Below, piece after piece: positions 25,621 to 34,419 of a DNA stretch of 64,000 nt; the stretch's first letter is position 1, and each line of letters starts with the position of its first letter. This stretch comes from an uncultured Dokdonia sp. (GTDB taxonomy: Bacteria > Bacteroidota > Bacteroidia > Flavobacteriales > Flavobacteriaceae), in contig CANNDF010000003.1 of NCBI GenBank assembly GCA_947503305.1, forward strand, positions 434,001 to 498,000. Direction: 5' to 3'. Below the pieces are notes generated by a model, which saw nothing but the letters and a program-made list of their open reading frames with translations, had not been told where the DNA came from and did not search any database. The position numbers and the translations under genes are program-made.

Positions 25621-26295
25621 ATGAAACTACTAATCACAATAGCAATACTACTTCCCAATCTACTATTTGCTCAACATAACTGTAGTAAATACTATGCATC
25701 TCAACCCGGTATAAAACTTATTCATAAACATTTAGACAAACGTGATCGACTCACTATGCGATCTGAATATATTGTCACCGCAGCAAATGCTATAGGTGTA
25801 GATGTAGATTTTAACTTATGGGATAGAGATGGAGAAATTATCACTACTGGTACTTTTACCATGGGATGTGAAAATAAAACGACATACCTAGCCCCTGAAA
25901 CAATTACTACAAATCTATTACGTCAATACCCTCAAGTAGAATATGAAGTTGTTGTAAATGATGCCGTAGGTATCCCAAATAGCCTATCCATGGGGCAAGA
26001 ACTACCACAAGGAAGTGTATCTATAGAAATAGATACACAATTTATTACTATAGGTTGGGAAAGTACTGTAAGCGATAGACGAGTTGTAGCAATAGAAGAT
26101 GTGACTACACCCGCTGGTACTTTTTCATGTTATGTGATAGATCAAGCCAATATTTTAAGAGGACGTATTGCGACAAAAACCTATAACCAAACTGTTTGGA
26201 TCGCAGAAGGAATAGGCATAGTAAAAGAAGAAACCCGAAAACAAAATGGAAGGTTGGTCTCTACAACTATTTTAGAATATGTGGAAGGTTTATAA
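25621..26295 (+). CDS. TapB-like (DUF3108-type) exported protein
   Basis: 224 aa with a Sec signal peptide (MKLLITIAILLPNLLFAQ). The mature domain is the beta-rich fold of the TapB/DUF3108 family: HKHLDKRDRLTMRSEYIV at the start, the central VEDVTTPAGTFSCYVI-type block (here AIEDVTTPAGTFSCY), and TVWIAEGIGIVKEETRKQNGRLVSTTILEY at the end. Members are periplasmic or surface proteins of unknown biochemical function. Last gene of the operon; a strong terminator follows. Confidence 0.75.
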   Translation: MKLLITIAILLPNLLFAQHNCSKYYASQPGIKLIHKHLDKRDRLTMRSEYIVTAANAIGVDVDFNLWDRDGEIITTGTFTMGCENKTTYLAPETITTNLLRQYPQVEYEVVVNDAVGIPNSLSMGQELPQGSVSIEIDTQFITIGWESTVSDRRVVAIEDVTTPAGTFSCYVIDQANILRGRIATKTYNQTVWIAEGIGIVKEETRKQNGRLVSTTILEYVEGL

Positions 26296-26305
26296 ACTAT
26301 ACAGG

Positions 26306-26345
26306 AATAATAAAATGTAAAGGGATTTACATTTTATTATTTTCT
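26306..26345 (+). terminator. Terminator closing the exported-protein operon
   Basis: Perfect 16-bp stem AATAATAAAATGTAAA / TTTACATTTTATTATT with GGGA loop, followed by T-rich sequence. Confidence 0.8.
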
Positions 26346-26453
26346 TTTACCTAGACATCCTCTATGTATTTTTCTATTAGCCATGTTTTACTTAGTACAT
26401 TTCCAAATGGAGGATATATTAATTGCTAACTGATAAAGAGATAGTATATATGT

Positions 26454-26487
26454 AATAGCGGTTTGATTTTATCATCAAACCGCTATT
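26454..26487. terminator. Second hairpin in the intergenic region
   Basis: 14-bp perfect stem AATAGCGGTTTGAT / ATCAAACCGCTATT with a short T-rich loop, without a clear T-run after it. Could be a back-up terminator or a structural element; the rest of 26346-26622 shows nothing else. Confidence 0.4.
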
Positions 26488-26622
26488 ATATGTATATGCT
26501 CACTTATTTTCTTTAAACTTTTAAAATATCAATAAAATTTAAATGAAGGAAAAATACTACATTTAGTGTTCATTTAACTCTTAGCATAGATTTAAAGCAT
26601 CATTTTAAAGATAGTTACTATT

Positions 26623-27810
26623 ATGAACACTTACGATGACAAAACTCAAGAAAATAAAAAACAACCTGAAGCAAAGCCTACTCCTCAAAAACAACATCCC
26701 AGTATTGGGTTTGTAGACAACCGTCTAGAAGCAACAGTTCAACGTAAACTACAAGAGATTGCTAATAAGAGTCCAAATCAATTATTAGTAAATAAGAATG
26801 TGATTCAACGTGCTGAAATATGGGATGAAGCAAGTGTTGGATTTGGGGCTAAAACAAAACTTATTCCTGAAGTATATGCACAAAATTTGACTGAAGAATC
26901 TGAAGAATTTGCAACTTTGAGAGGGGCTGCAAATGAACAAACGCAAAAGTTTTTTGGCAAGAATCTTAACTATAAATCTAAGCCTAAAAAAGGGGGTGGT
27001 ACTTCAGAAGCGTATTTTAAAGATGATTCAGCATATTTTAATATGGAAGGCCATCCAGCGATGATACTGTCTAATATAATTTTTGAAACCGCAAATGCAG
27101 CGCAATCTGGTGCATTTATACAGGTTGAAAATGATTATAAATCAGGCATACTAATGGAAAAATCAATTGCAGATTACGGTTTTGATGATATTGGAGATGC
27201 GCTGGCTACGCAATATGAGCAAGGTGATGGGGAGACAAGAAGATCAATTATACAAGAAAGGTATGAATGGAAAAGTTTTATACTTGCAAAACCTACTTTT
27301 TTAAAGGTAAAAGGTGAAATGCAAAAAAACGAAAAGAGTAAAGATATGTATGATGTTTATTTTGCTGCATTTGATCATATGCTTTCAATGAATTCTTTTG
27401 ATGAATATTATGAAGTATTCGGGCATACCCATAGAAAAGCAGTAGAAGGTGTATTAAGAAAAGTTGCTGAGCAAGAAAAGAATAAAAGTAAATGTTATCT
27501 AACTACAGCATGTGTAGATGCAAAAGGACTACCTGATAATTGTGAAGAGCTAACTGTTTTACGTAAATTTCGAGATACATATCTTCTAAATAAAGAAAAT
27601 GGTAGTGCGTTAATTGAAAAATATTATATGTATTCTCCAAAAATTGTAAGTGTCATTAAAAGAAGAGAAGATCAAGAAGACATTTTAGCTTCTATATACA
27701 AGATTATTAGACAATGTGTAGATGCTATAAAAAATGACGATAATGAATATGCCTATCATACCTATTGTGAAATGGTAGTAGCCCTAAAAAACAAATATGT
27801 ACCTGATTAA
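26623..27810 (+). CDS. Putative secreted effector with DUF4157-type leader and C-terminal Cys motif
   Basis: 395 aa, no Sec signal. Residues 1-63 reproduce the leader I recall for Bacteroidota DUF4157 toxin-like proteins associated with extracellular contractile injection systems: MNTYDDKTQENK, then FVDNRLEATVQRKLQEIANKSP (30-51) and VIQR. The DUF4157 HExxH metallopeptidase domain is absent. Residues ~64-285 form an unrecognised domain with conserved-looking FETANAAQSGAFIQVENDY and QERYEWKSF and FGHTHRKAVE. The C-terminus (291-395) is a CYLTTACxxAxGLPDNCEELTVLRKFRD module, related to CFI-box-type C-terminal domains. Activity unknown; no immunity gene can be named with confidence. Confidence 0.6.
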   Translation: MNTYDDKTQENKKQPEAKPTPQKQHPSIGFVDNRLEATVQRKLQEIANKSPNQLLVNKNVIQRAEIWDEASVGFGAKTKLIPEVYAQNLTEESEEFATLRGAANEQTQKFFGKNLNYKSKPKKGGGTSEAYFKDDSAYFNMEGHPAMILSNIIFETANAAQSGAFIQVENDYKSGILMEKSIADYGFDDIGDALATQYEQGDGETRRSIIQERYEWKSFILAKPTFLKVKGEMQKNEKSKDMYDVYFAAFDHMLSMNSFDEYYEVFGHTHRKAVEGVLRKVAEQEKNKSKCYLTTACVDAKGLPDNCEELTVLRKFRDTYLLNKENGSALIEKYYMYSPKIVSVIKRREDQEDILASIYKIIRQCVDAIKNDDNEYAYHTYCEMVVALKNKYVPD

Positions 27811-28033
27811 GGAATTAAAGAAATATTTAAAATTTATAGAAAAGAATTTATAAAAATGTGTAGTTCTTTTGGTATTAGTTTTCCAATATTCAATTCTTGT
27901 GATTCTTTAAAAAACGTTAACTCCAAATGATAAGGAAATAATTACAGGTGCTGGAAATGTGTATACTGATGAGAGCAAGTGTGTATACAGCAGTACTATC
28001 TGTAAAAGATTAGTTGAACAATTAGTAGGATAA
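27811..28033 (+). pseudogene. Possible decayed ORF fragment
   Basis: After the effector stop the same frame stays open to a TGA near 27928 (including MCSSFGISFPIFNSCD from 27856). From there the +2 frame carries a protein-like stretch EIITGAGNVYTDESKC and VYSSTICKRLVEQLVG ending TAA at 28031-28033, without its own start. This looks like a frameshifted remnant, possibly of a second small effector or immunity gene. Weak evidence. Confidence 0.3.
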
Positions 28034-28069
28034 TCTTTCTACTTTAAAAACATAAAACGTTGTAATATC

Positions 28070-28807
28070 ATGGATGCTATAAACTCTAATTCCAAAAAAG
28101 AAGAAAATCAATTACCTGCAGATTTTGCATTACATGGATTTAAAAAAGGGGAGACCAATTTCAGATTATTATACAAATACTACACAATAAATGACTATTC
28201 ATTGGACGCTCTAAAGAATGGATATTTATATTTTTCTTCTCTGGACCAACTTAATGATCCTATGGATCCGTTTATTTCGATGCTTGGCTCTTCTAAAGAT
28301 GAATTCTATAATGAACTTATGCAAAAAGAATATCGTATTTTCTGTCTCACAGAAACTGATTATAATCCATTAATGTGGGCTCATTATGGTAATGCAGGTG
28401 CAGGGATGTGCATCGCATATGCAGTTTCTTTACATAGTCCTAGTCTATTTCAGAAAGTGACATATACTGACAAAATCCCTAAAAAATTAAATATTATAAA
28501 TATGGTCAGCACAAAAATTAGCCTGTGGTCTTATGAGCAAGAGTGGAGGGCTATTTTTTCAAGTCCAGAGCCCAAAAAGTACGATCTGGCACATCCATAT
28601 GGAATATATCTTGGCCCTAAATGTTCTCATACTGATATGGAACGTGTAAAAAAAGTAATGCCAGATACCGTTGAAGAGTTTTATAAAATATATCCTGCGA
28701 TACACAAGGAAGGTTTTGCTTATCCCATGTACGATGCTCAAGATGTTATAAATCGTTTTGGAAAAATTCCTAAGTTATCTGAGTATTATTCAAAAGGAGG
28801 TATGTAA
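28070..28807 (+). CDS. DUF2971 protein
   Basis: 245 aa, cytoplasmic. DUF2971 pattern: LLYKYYTINDYSLDALKNGYLYFSSLDQLNDPMDPFIS at the start, IFCLTETDYNPLMWAHYGNAGAGMCIAY in the centre, and WSYEQEWRAIFSS. The family is frequent in accessory and phage-related regions and has no established activity; some authors suspect an ADP-ribosyltransferase-like fold, which I cannot test here. It follows the effector-like gene by 260 bp, so a partner role is possible but only by position. Confidence 0.7.
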   Translation: MDAINSNSKKEENQLPADFALHGFKKGETNFRLLYKYYTINDYSLDALKNGYLYFSSLDQLNDPMDPFISMLGSSKDEFYNELMQKEYRIFCLTETDYNPLMWAHYGNAGAGMCIAYAVSLHSPSLFQKVTYTDKIPKKLNIINMVSTKISLWSYEQEWRAIFSSPEPKKYDLAHPYGIYLGPKCSHTDMERVKKVMPDTVEEFYKIYPAIHKEGFAYPMYDAQDVINRFGKIPKLSEYYSKGGM

Positions 28808-28907
28808 AATATCGTAGTGCTAAAAACACTTATTTATGCAGTATTTTATATACATATTGGGATTACATAATGTCATAATAAAATAGTATCTTTTCGGTAA
28901 TCCTAAC

Positions 28908-29324
28908 ATGATCATCAATATGAAAACTAAACTTGTAATTTTACTTCTTATCACGGCTACAGTTCTTACTGGATGGCAACAGAAAACAGAAACGTCATCA
29001 GACAAAAAAGGGATGGTCAAAGTGACGATATTATATCCAAATGGTGATGGAAAAACATTTGACATGGACTACTATTCTAAGAAGCACATGCCGATGCTCC
29101 AAACTCTATTTGGAGATACTTTAAAACATATAGCTATTGATAAGGGGATAGCCGGCAGAACACCCGATGAAGCTGTGCCATATTTGGCTATTGGGTATTT
29201 ATATTTTGATACGCTATCGGACTATGAAAAATCTTTTGGCCCTAATGCCGAAAAAATTATAAGTGATATTCCTAATTATACCAATATCCAGCCGATCGTT
29301 CAAATCAGTGAGGTGTATCAATAA
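28908..29324 (+). CDS. EthD-domain protein with signal peptide and lost lipobox
   Basis: 138 aa (ATG at 28920 would give the more usual MKTKLVILLL start). Residues 40-138 are an EthD/dimeric ferredoxin-like domain: VTILYPNGDGKTFDMDYYSKKHMPML, the family's Y-x-x-K-H-x-P motif, and a C-terminal strand. The N-terminal hydrophobic segment ends VLTGWQQKTE, where a lipoprotein would have LTGC: the Cys codon is TGG (Trp). The protein may therefore be secreted by another cleavage or stay membrane-tethered. EthD proteins act on or bind small organics; substrate unknown. Confidence 0.7.
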   Translation: MIINMKTKLVILLLITATVLTGWQQKTETSSDKKGMVKVTILYPNGDGKTFDMDYYSKKHMPMLQTLFGDTLKHIAIDKGIAGRTPDEAVPYLAIGYLYFDTLSDYEKSFGPNAEKIISDIPNYTNIQPIVQISEVYQ

Positions 29325-29425
29325 TATCTGCACTAAAAATTTCATATCACTTTTAACCACTTTATAAGTATACGATTATATATAAACTTGATACTTATAA
29401 CTAGAAACATACATCATAAAACTAA

Positions 29426-30535
29426 ATGAACCTAGTCATAGACTTTATCTTAGTCACAGGTATATTGTTAAATACAATTGCATTAATTGGCCTCTTCCGT
29501 CTTAAAAACAAAAAAAAACCACACTACATCTTAATTGCTTTTTGGTTTTGTATCCTCGATGTTCTACTTTCTTTTTACAGTATTTTACATGATCTGAATA
29601 TTTTAGAGTTTATTACTTACTATATTCAAGATGGAGTACGTTTTTTAATACCTCCTTTAATTTATATTTATGTCAAATCACTTTTTATAGAGTCAAAGAC
29701 TTTAATTAAGGATCACTTAGTCCATTTTATTCCATTTGTTATATATATCATAGTATATAGTCTTCCAAGTTCTTTACAAATGGACTTTTATCATATAGAA
29801 GTTATACAAAGTCATATAGAATTGGCATTGGAAAAAGATATCTATGGTATCATCTATTTTGTCTTATCACTGCGATTATTTTATCAATTCAAGAAAAGCA
29901 TGAAAGATAATTACTCTAATATGGATGAAAAAAGTTTTTTGTGGATTGAAAAGTTTTTGATTAGTTTTTTAGCAGTCTTGCTCGTTGATTTTTTATTGAC
30001 AGTAAGTGAGCTTTCCTTCGGGTATGATATCTTTTGGGATAGTTATATTACAGTTATATTTTTAATAATTGCTATCTCTTATTTAGGGTATTATGGACTA
30101 ACTCAGTCTACCATTTTCTTACCTGAATTTTTAATAAAAACACATTTGACACAAAATGATGAATTAAAAAATGTAAGTTATTATATAAAAAATGAAGAAA
30201 AAGAAGCATTAAAAAATAAATTTTATGAGCAAATGGAAGATAAAAAACTTTATTTATCACCAGATTTGAACTTAAAATTACTTGCAACTGAAATGGGGGT
30301 TTCTGAGAGAAAACTTTCTGCATTTTTTAGTGAAATATTGAATAGTAGTTTTTATGATTCTATTAATTCTTTTCGCGTAAATGAAGCAAAAATTATTTTA
30401 AAATCTAATCTTATAGAAAATCATTCTATCACAGGAATTGGTCTTTCTTGCGGGTTCAAATCCAAAAGTAGTTTTTATAGAATCTTCAAGAAACATACTA
30501 ATATGTCGCCTTCTGCTTATAGAGTTACAATATAA
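29426..30535 (+). CDS. Membrane-anchored AraC-family regulator
   Basis: 369 aa. Seven or so hydrophobic helices in residues 1-235 (starting NLVIDFILVTGILLNTIALIGLF) followed by a cytoplasmic AraC/XylS HTH (~270-369: LNLKLLATEMGVSERKLSAFFSEILNSSFYDSINSFRVNEAKIIL, then the family-signature second helix GFKSKSSFYRIFKKHTNMSPSAYR). This is the one-component membrane AraC type common in Bacteroidota. It is 95 bp upstream of, and in the same direction as, the CBM9/serine-hydrolase gene, its likely target. Confidence 0.85.
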   Translation: MNLVIDFILVTGILLNTIALIGLFRLKNKKKPHYILIAFWFCILDVLLSFYSILHDLNILEFITYYIQDGVRFLIPPLIYIYVKSLFIESKTLIKDHLVHFIPFVIYIIVYSLPSSLQMDFYHIEVIQSHIELALEKDIYGIIYFVLSLRLFYQFKKSMKDNYSNMDEKSFLWIEKFLISFLAVLLVDFLLTVSELSFGYDIFWDSYITVIFLIIAISYLGYYGLTQSTIFLPEFLIKTHLTQNDELKNVSYYIKNEEKEALKNKFYEQMEDKKLYLSPDLNLKLLATEMGVSERKLSAFFSEILNSSFYDSINSFRVNEAKIILKSNLIENHSITGIGLSCGFKSKSSFYRIFKKHTNMSPSAYRVTI

Positions 30536-30630
30536 AGAGTCCTATCGCTCGCAATGAGACTCATATATCATATTTATTAGGAACAGTTATAAATCAATAT
30601 ATGATATTTGAAAAAACATAAAGAGAATCT

Positions 30631-32664
30631 ATGAAACCTATTAGTGTGCTTATCATTCTATTTCTAATCACAAGTTGTCAAAATGAAAAAAAAATAATTA
30701 GATCAGAATTCACCAATACTACTTCGCAAATTGCATATGCGCAGCCTTTAAAAAATATAAGTATAGACGGAGATTTAAAAGACTGGCCTAGTACATTTAA
30801 GAAATATCCTATAAATGAATTGTTAGAAAATGAAATTAATGGTGCTGATGATCTTAATGCTAAGTTTCAAGTCGGATACTCCTTACAAAGTAGATCTATA
30901 TATATAGCTGTTACAGTAATTGATGATAATTACCTTATTGATCCCGATAAAGGTTCATTGTCTGATACTCAAGATCAATGCTTACTTTATTTAGATAAAC
31001 AACATGATCCTAAAGGTTCTGGAGTTAATGTTTTTAGTTTTAATGCTCTTTACAAAGAAATTGATGATGCAAATTCAAGCTGGGATCCAGGGGTAAAAAA
31101 TACGGACTGGAAAAATATTCAATATGCATCAAAACGACAAAAAAACACTACTATTTATGAAATAGAAATCAAGTTTGACACAGCAATTAAAGCTGGAAAA
31201 GCAATAGGATTAGACTTAATGATATACGATAGTGATTCATCAGATGAAAATGCCCCACTCACAAGAGTCTCATGGAAAAATACTGATGGAAAAACTAATG
31301 TCCCTTTTAAATTAGGGACAGTTATCCTTGTAGATCATAAAGTTAATACAGGTACTATCGAAGGATATTTAAAATGGAAAAAAGATTCATTAGGTTTACC
31401 CATTAATAAAATTAGAATTTCATCTACGTCAGACCCATCTTATTGGATTAGAAAAGATGTAGATACAACTGGCTACTATAGCGCCGTGCTACCCAAAGGA
31501 ACGTATATAATATCACCAGAATGGGGTATTTATAATGGAGGTGATATAAAACATAAAATAAATAAAGAAAGAGTTATAAAGGTTGATATAAAACCTAATA
31601 CAACTATTCAGGCTCCTAATTTAGAAATAGAAGTGATTAAACCCTTAGACTTAATTCCTAATAAAGGAATCCTATTGGAAAACCCTTTAGATAAATACAA
31701 ACAAATAGATCAGTTTATTAATGCATATATAGACTTTTTTGAAATCCCTGGGGTTTCGTTAGCTATAATTGAAGACGGAAACATCAGTTATTCTAATACA
31801 TATGGTATTAAAAATACATATACTCGTGAACCCGTAAATTCTGAAACTATATTTGAGGCTGCTTCTATAACAAAACCTGTTTTTGGATTTGCGGTTAGTA
31901 GTCTTGTAGAAAAAGGGATTATCGATTTAGATAAACCACTATACCAATATCTCCCTTTTGAAGAAATTGCCTATGATGAACATTACAAATTAATTACTGC
32001 TAGACATGTTCTTAGTCATAAAACTGGTTTTCCAAATTGGAGATCTCCAAAGATGACTATTAATTTTGAGCCTGGAACTCAGTTTGGATATTCTGGAGAA
32101 GGTTTTGAGTATCTAAAAAGAGTAATTGAACATATCACTCAAAAAGATATAGTTCAGGTATTAGAAGAAGAAGTTATTATGCCTCTAGATCTAGAGAATA
32201 TTTATTTTGAAAAAAGTGATTTATTATTTAAGCTTGTTGCCCATGGGCATGATGATTATTATCCGCATAAAATCTCACTGCCAAATAAAGCAGGCATGGC
32301 ATGGAGTATGCATACCGAAGCAAAATCCTTTGCAAAATTTGCAGTAGCATTAATAAATAAAACTACTTTACAGAAAAAAACATATGATGATATGTTTTAT
32401 AGACATACGGTTACTGATAAATACGAAGATCTTGCATCTGATGATTGGAAGAGTTTTTTTGGATTAAGCTTACAATTAGAGAAAACACCATGGGGAACTA
32501 CATTTGGACATGGTGGGAATAATGGAGATTTTAAATGTGAATTTAAAGTCTATGAAAATTTAAAAATGGGATTTGTGATTTTTACTAATGGTAATACAGG
32601 AGGTGAGCTAGCGTATAAATATCTAGAGCAATTTTTAATTACTGGGAAAACAAAGGAGTATTAA
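30631..32664 (+). CDS. CBM9-like domain fused to a class C beta-lactamase-type serine hydrolase
   Basis: 677 aa lipoprotein (lipobox LITSC, Cys16). Residues ~40-235 form a CBM9-like carbohydrate/heme-type binding domain (ISIDGDLKDWPSTF ... IYEIEIKFDTAIKAGKAIGLDLMIYDSD); ~238-335 a carboxypeptidase-regulatory-like beta domain; ~355-670 a beta-lactamase/DD-peptidase fold with SITK (nucleophile Ser412, Lys415), YSG (Tyr487) and HGG (His627) in place of the three penicillin-binding motifs. All catalytic residues are present. Likely an envelope esterase or D-amino-acid peptidase rather than an antibiotic-resistance enzyme. The fusion order is unusual. Confidence 0.82.
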   Translation: MKPISVLIILFLITSCQNEKKIIRSEFTNTTSQIAYAQPLKNISIDGDLKDWPSTFKKYPINELLENEINGADDLNAKFQVGYSLQSRSIYIAVTVIDDNYLIDPDKGSLSDTQDQCLLYLDKQHDPKGSGVNVFSFNALYKEIDDANSSWDPGVKNTDWKNIQYASKRQKNTTIYEIEIKFDTAIKAGKAIGLDLMIYDSDSSDENAPLTRVSWKNTDGKTNVPFKLGTVILVDHKVNTGTIEGYLKWKKDSLGLPINKIRISSTSDPSYWIRKDVDTTGYYSAVLPKGTYIISPEWGIYNGGDIKHKINKERVIKVDIKPNTTIQAPNLEIEVIKPLDLIPNKGILLENPLDKYKQIDQFINAYIDFFEIPGVSLAIIEDGNISYSNTYGIKNTYTREPVNSETIFEAASITKPVFGFAVSSLVEKGIIDLDKPLYQYLPFEEIAYDEHYKLITARHVLSHKTGFPNWRSPKMTINFEPGTQFGYSGEGFEYLKRVIEHITQKDIVQVLEEEVIMPLDLENIYFEKSDLLFKLVAHGHDDYYPHKISLPNKAGMAWSMHTEAKSFAKFAVALINKTTLQKKTYDDMFYRHTVTDKYEDLASDDWKSFFGLSLQLEKTPWGTTFGHGGNNGDFKCEFKVYENLKMGFVIFTNGNTGGELAYKYLEQFLITGKTKEY

Positions 32665-32673
32665 TAATAGCTA

Positions 32674-34419
32674 TTATAACTTAGGCTTCAACCATAAGTA
32701 CCCCATACATGCTATAAAAATTATAAAAAACCACAAACGATTTATAGGTTGCATGACGCTTTTTAATTCTATGTCAGTAGCATCTTGATTATTAAAATAG
32801 CGTTGATTTGCCATACGTACCTGTGCACTTTTTAAAGGCTTCCAGTGCGTAGAATCAATTACATAATAGTTAAGTATATGTGTTGAATCTTTTACTACGT
32901 GATTTCTGTGCCATCCAAGAGTATCAGGATATGTAGTCCCCTTCCATATATTTTGTAAAACGATATCCTGTTGTAAAGGAATACGTTGGCCACTTTTAGT
33001 TGTCACAATAGGTTCTGGTAGTTGAGTGCGCAATTCAAACGCAAAGGGTTCATTCATATAGGTCCATGGATGGTTTATATTCCAAGAAGCATCAGAATAT
33101 TCGCTTTTACTAACTTCTGTAATAAGGGTTGTCCAAAGGGATTGATATGCTTCTGTTTTACCATTAAGCAATAATCCATAGGTGTTTTGAAATACACTTA
33201 CTCCTACTCTACCTGCTCCTCTTTGCTGATATGCAGCTAGTATTCCCGTTTGATGACTATATAAGTTTGTTACCCCAAATCTATTTTTTATCGTATATGG
33301 GTAGGTGTCAATCGTTGTTTTCGGAAAGTCATCAAGTATTACTGACGTTTGTTTTTTTTGTAGAAAACCCAAAGAAGATATTGGAAGTGTAGATGAATAC
33401 ACATCTGCATCGGACTGAATAAATAACCCAAGCCCTGTTTCATTAATCACTTTTTCCAGAATTCTACGATTTTCACGTGACAATCTTTGGAGTGAGTTTC
33501 TATCAATAATAAGCAGATCAAAATGAGCTAATTTTTCTTCTGTAAATCGAATATCTAAAGGATGCTCCATATTAAAATATTCATACTTAAAACGAGAAGT
33601 TGTGAGTTGGCTCCTAATCAATACATGATGTCCCTTTTCTGCGAGGTAATTTTTTAAATATTTAGTTTCAAAAGTTGGATATTCATTAATAATGGCTATT
33701 GTAAGAGGGCTCCGTTCGGTAACAGATATAGGAATAGGATCTTCTGTAATAGTATGCCCTATGGAATCTTTTGCGCTAAGCGTAAAAAGAAAATCACCTT
33801 TTGTATGTAATAAGGCTTGCAATTGAAATGTGTTGTCATCCTCTGACAATAATAGCGAGTCTATTTGTTGCCCTGCTGGGTTTGTTAACATTAATTGATG
33901 ACCAAGTTTGTTATTCTGATAACTACCATAAATCTTTAATAAATTCCCTACTTTCTCTGTAGTTTTATATTTTATTCTCGTTATTCCTTCTGGTTGATCT
34001 CCTCCTAAATATAGAACTGGTATATCTTTTAGTTGCCATAAATCAAAAGGGCGTATTCCTTCTCCTAATACATAAAGAGATTCTGGATTTACAATTGTAT
34101 CTAGTATCGGTTTTGTATCTGTATATTTTTTAATTGTTATTCCTTTATTCTCTCTTATAAGACTATCAAGCTGTGTTTCATTATAGTTTGGTGTGAGTAG
34201 TACTACTTTTGCAGATTGATCTATTACAGACATGGCAGGTTTTAATGCGATGAACAAAATACTAAGTACAGCAATGAAAGCAATCCCTATATGAATATAG
34301 AATGTACGAGTTTTAACATATGACCATTCTTTCCATATAAAAACACTCCACATTAAAATGGCTACTAGTGTCGCGGGCCAAAACCATTGGTTATGTATAA
34401 AGGTAAATCCTTCAGTCAT
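32674..34419 (-). CDS. Large membrane protein, last gene of the MoxR/DUF4175 operon
   Basis: 581 aa from the ATG at 34419 (a TTG precedes it). Two N-terminal membrane helices (WPATLVAILMWSVFIW and a second at ~42-62) and one near the C-terminus (LWFFIIFIACMGYLWL). The periplasmic body includes a Rossmann-like region (LTIAIINEYPTFETKYLKNYLAEKGHHV ... HFDLLIIDRNSLQRLS) resembling class I glutamine-amidotransferase-like domains, but no catalytic Cys triad is visible. Starts inside the DUF4175 stop (8-bp overlap). Equivalent proteins sit at this place in other Bacteroidota MoxR operons; function unknown. Confidence 0.7.
   Translation of the reverse strand: MTEGFTFIHNQWFWPATLVAILMWSVFIWKEWSYVKTRTFYIHIGIAFIAVLSILFIALKPAMSVIDQSAKVVLLTPNYNETQLDSLIRENKGITIKKYTDTKPILDTIVNPESLYVLGEGIRPFDLWQLKDIPVLYLGGDQPEGITRIKYKTTEKVGNLLKIYGSYQNNKLGHQLMLTNPAGQQIDSLLLSEDDNTFQLQALLHTKGDFLFTLSAKDSIGHTITEDPIPISVTERSPLTIAIINEYPTFETKYLKNYLAEKGHHVLIRSQLTTSRFKYEYFNMEHPLDIRFTEEKLAHFDLLIIDRNSLQRLSRENRRILEKVINETGLGLFIQSDADVYSSTLPISSLGFLQKKQTSVILDDFPKTTIDTYPYTIKNRFGVTNLYSHQTGILAAYQQRGAGRVGVSVFQNTYGLLLNGKTEAYQSLWTTLITEVSKSEYSDASWNINHPWTYMNEPFAFELRTQLPEPIVTTKSGQRIPLQQDIVLQNIWKGTTYPDTLGWHRNHVVKDSTHILNYYVIDSTHWKPLKSAQVRMANQRYFNNQDATDIELKSVMQPINRLWFFIIFIACMGYLWLKPKL

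Noticed and set aside
30631-32664. Antibiotic-resistance beta-lactamase
   Set aside because: Lipoprotein fused to CBM9-like and regulatory-like domains; class C fold motifs fit an esterase or peptidase at least as well.
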